This document shows positions 13,558-13,735 of a stretch of 13,735 bases of DNA, piece after piece (positions within the stretch are counted from its first letter, which is position 1; each line of letters starts with the position of its first letter). The notes under the pieces are model-generated. The model searched no databases, was not told the DNA's origin, and was given only the letters and a program-made list of their open reading frames with translations. Both the position numbers and the translations under genes were made by a program. This stretch comes from Gemmatimonadota bacterium. GTDB lineage: Bacteria; Gemmatimonadota; Gemmatimonadetes; Gemmatimonadales; Gemmatimonadaceae. The stretch is from positions 1 through 13,735 of the forward strand of contig CANJOX010000040.1 of the NCBI GenBank assembly GCA_947475795.1, in the 5' to 3' direction.

Positions 13558-13735
13558 TCAGCGGGTGAGCGTGAGCACGGCGCGCGTATCCGACGCCGCC
13601 AGATCCTTCGCGGTGCGCGGCGTGCGCACGCTGTCGAGCTGACCATTGGCCCACGTGGCATACCGATCGAGATAACGCGTGCTCGCGGGGTTCCCGCTCT
13701 GCCCGCCCGGATACACCGCATGGATGCGCGGCTCC
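13558..13735 (-). CDS. Penicillin acylase family protein, C-terminal end only
   Basis: A minus-strand frame enters from the right edge and ends with TGA at 13558-13560, giving 58 visible residues. They contain HAVYPGGQSGNPASTRYLDR and then YATWANGQLDSV, which fits the conserved C-terminal segment of the beta chain in penicillin acylase (Ntn-hydrolase amidohydrolase) proteins, where a GG-S-GNP-S--Y motif precedes a W--G segment. Such enzymes are exported and self-cleaving and hydrolyse amide bonds, for example of beta-lactams or acyl-homoserine lactones. The catalytic Ser lies outside the window, so activity cannot be judged. It is the upstream gene of the small membrane protein gene, 14 nt away. 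Confidence 0.75.
   Translation of the reverse strand, partial: EPRIHAVYPGGQSGNPASTRYLDRYATWANGQLDSVRTPRTAKDLAASDTRAVLTLTR

Noticed and set aside
13281..13568. Plus-strand open frame of 95 codons near the right edge
   Set aside because: It is antisense to the small membrane protein, which has a Shine-Dalgarno and operon spacing; the plus-strand product is Ala/Thr/Ser low complexity.

Overview
The window is chromosomal DNA of very high GC content. Genes sit on both strands and are tightly packed, with many 4-bp ATGA or GTGA start/stop overlaps. Gene content (PAS-rich histidine kinases, an RsbQ-like hydrolase, a secreted metallo-beta-lactamase-fold protein, a penicillin acylase, a phosphodiester glycosidase lipoprotein) and two start codons preceded at fixed distance by a TATCTT box instead of a Shine-Dalgarno fit a soil bacterium, perhaps Gemmatimonadota. 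That assignment is an inference, since no rRNA or taxonomic marker is present.

Positions 1-6169 (minus strand) hold one signalling operon, read right to left. It starts with a 1200-residue cytoplasmic hybrid kinase (PAS-PAS-GAF-coiled coil-HisKA-HATPase-REC-REC-REC). Next is a CheR-type methyltransferase, then a REC-PAS-PAS-HisKA-HATPase kinase that runs off the left edge. The genes are joined by ATGA overlaps. CheR lies between two kinases with no CheB or chemoreceptor in view.

Positions 6263-8241 (plus strand, divergent from the operon across 93 bp) hold the most notable pair. An alpha/beta hydrolase closely resembling RsbQ overlaps by 4 bp a protein with an RsbP-like PAS domain and coiled coil. 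Instead of the PP2C phosphatase found in Bacillus RsbP, this protein ends in a histidine kinase. It looks like an RsbQ/RsbP sensory module rewired to two-component output.

Positions 8255-9457 (minus strand) encode a lipoprotein of the phosphodiester glycosidase (NAGPA/DUF2233) family. Divergent from it, 9509-11930 (plus strand) is a compact operon of a YqaA/DedA-like membrane protein, an HD-domain phosphohydrolase and tRNA-guanine transglycosylase (tgt).

Positions 11931-12250 carry no gene. They hold a G-rich tract and then 18 imperfect copies of a near-palindromic repeat with a strict 17-bp period through most of the array, running up to the start codon of the next gene. This array is the second most interesting feature. 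Positions 12251-13183 (plus strand) encode an exported MBL-fold protein with an altered metal-binding motif. Convergent with it on the minus strand are the C-terminus of a penicillin acylase family protein (13558 to the window edge) and a small membrane protein (13196-13543).
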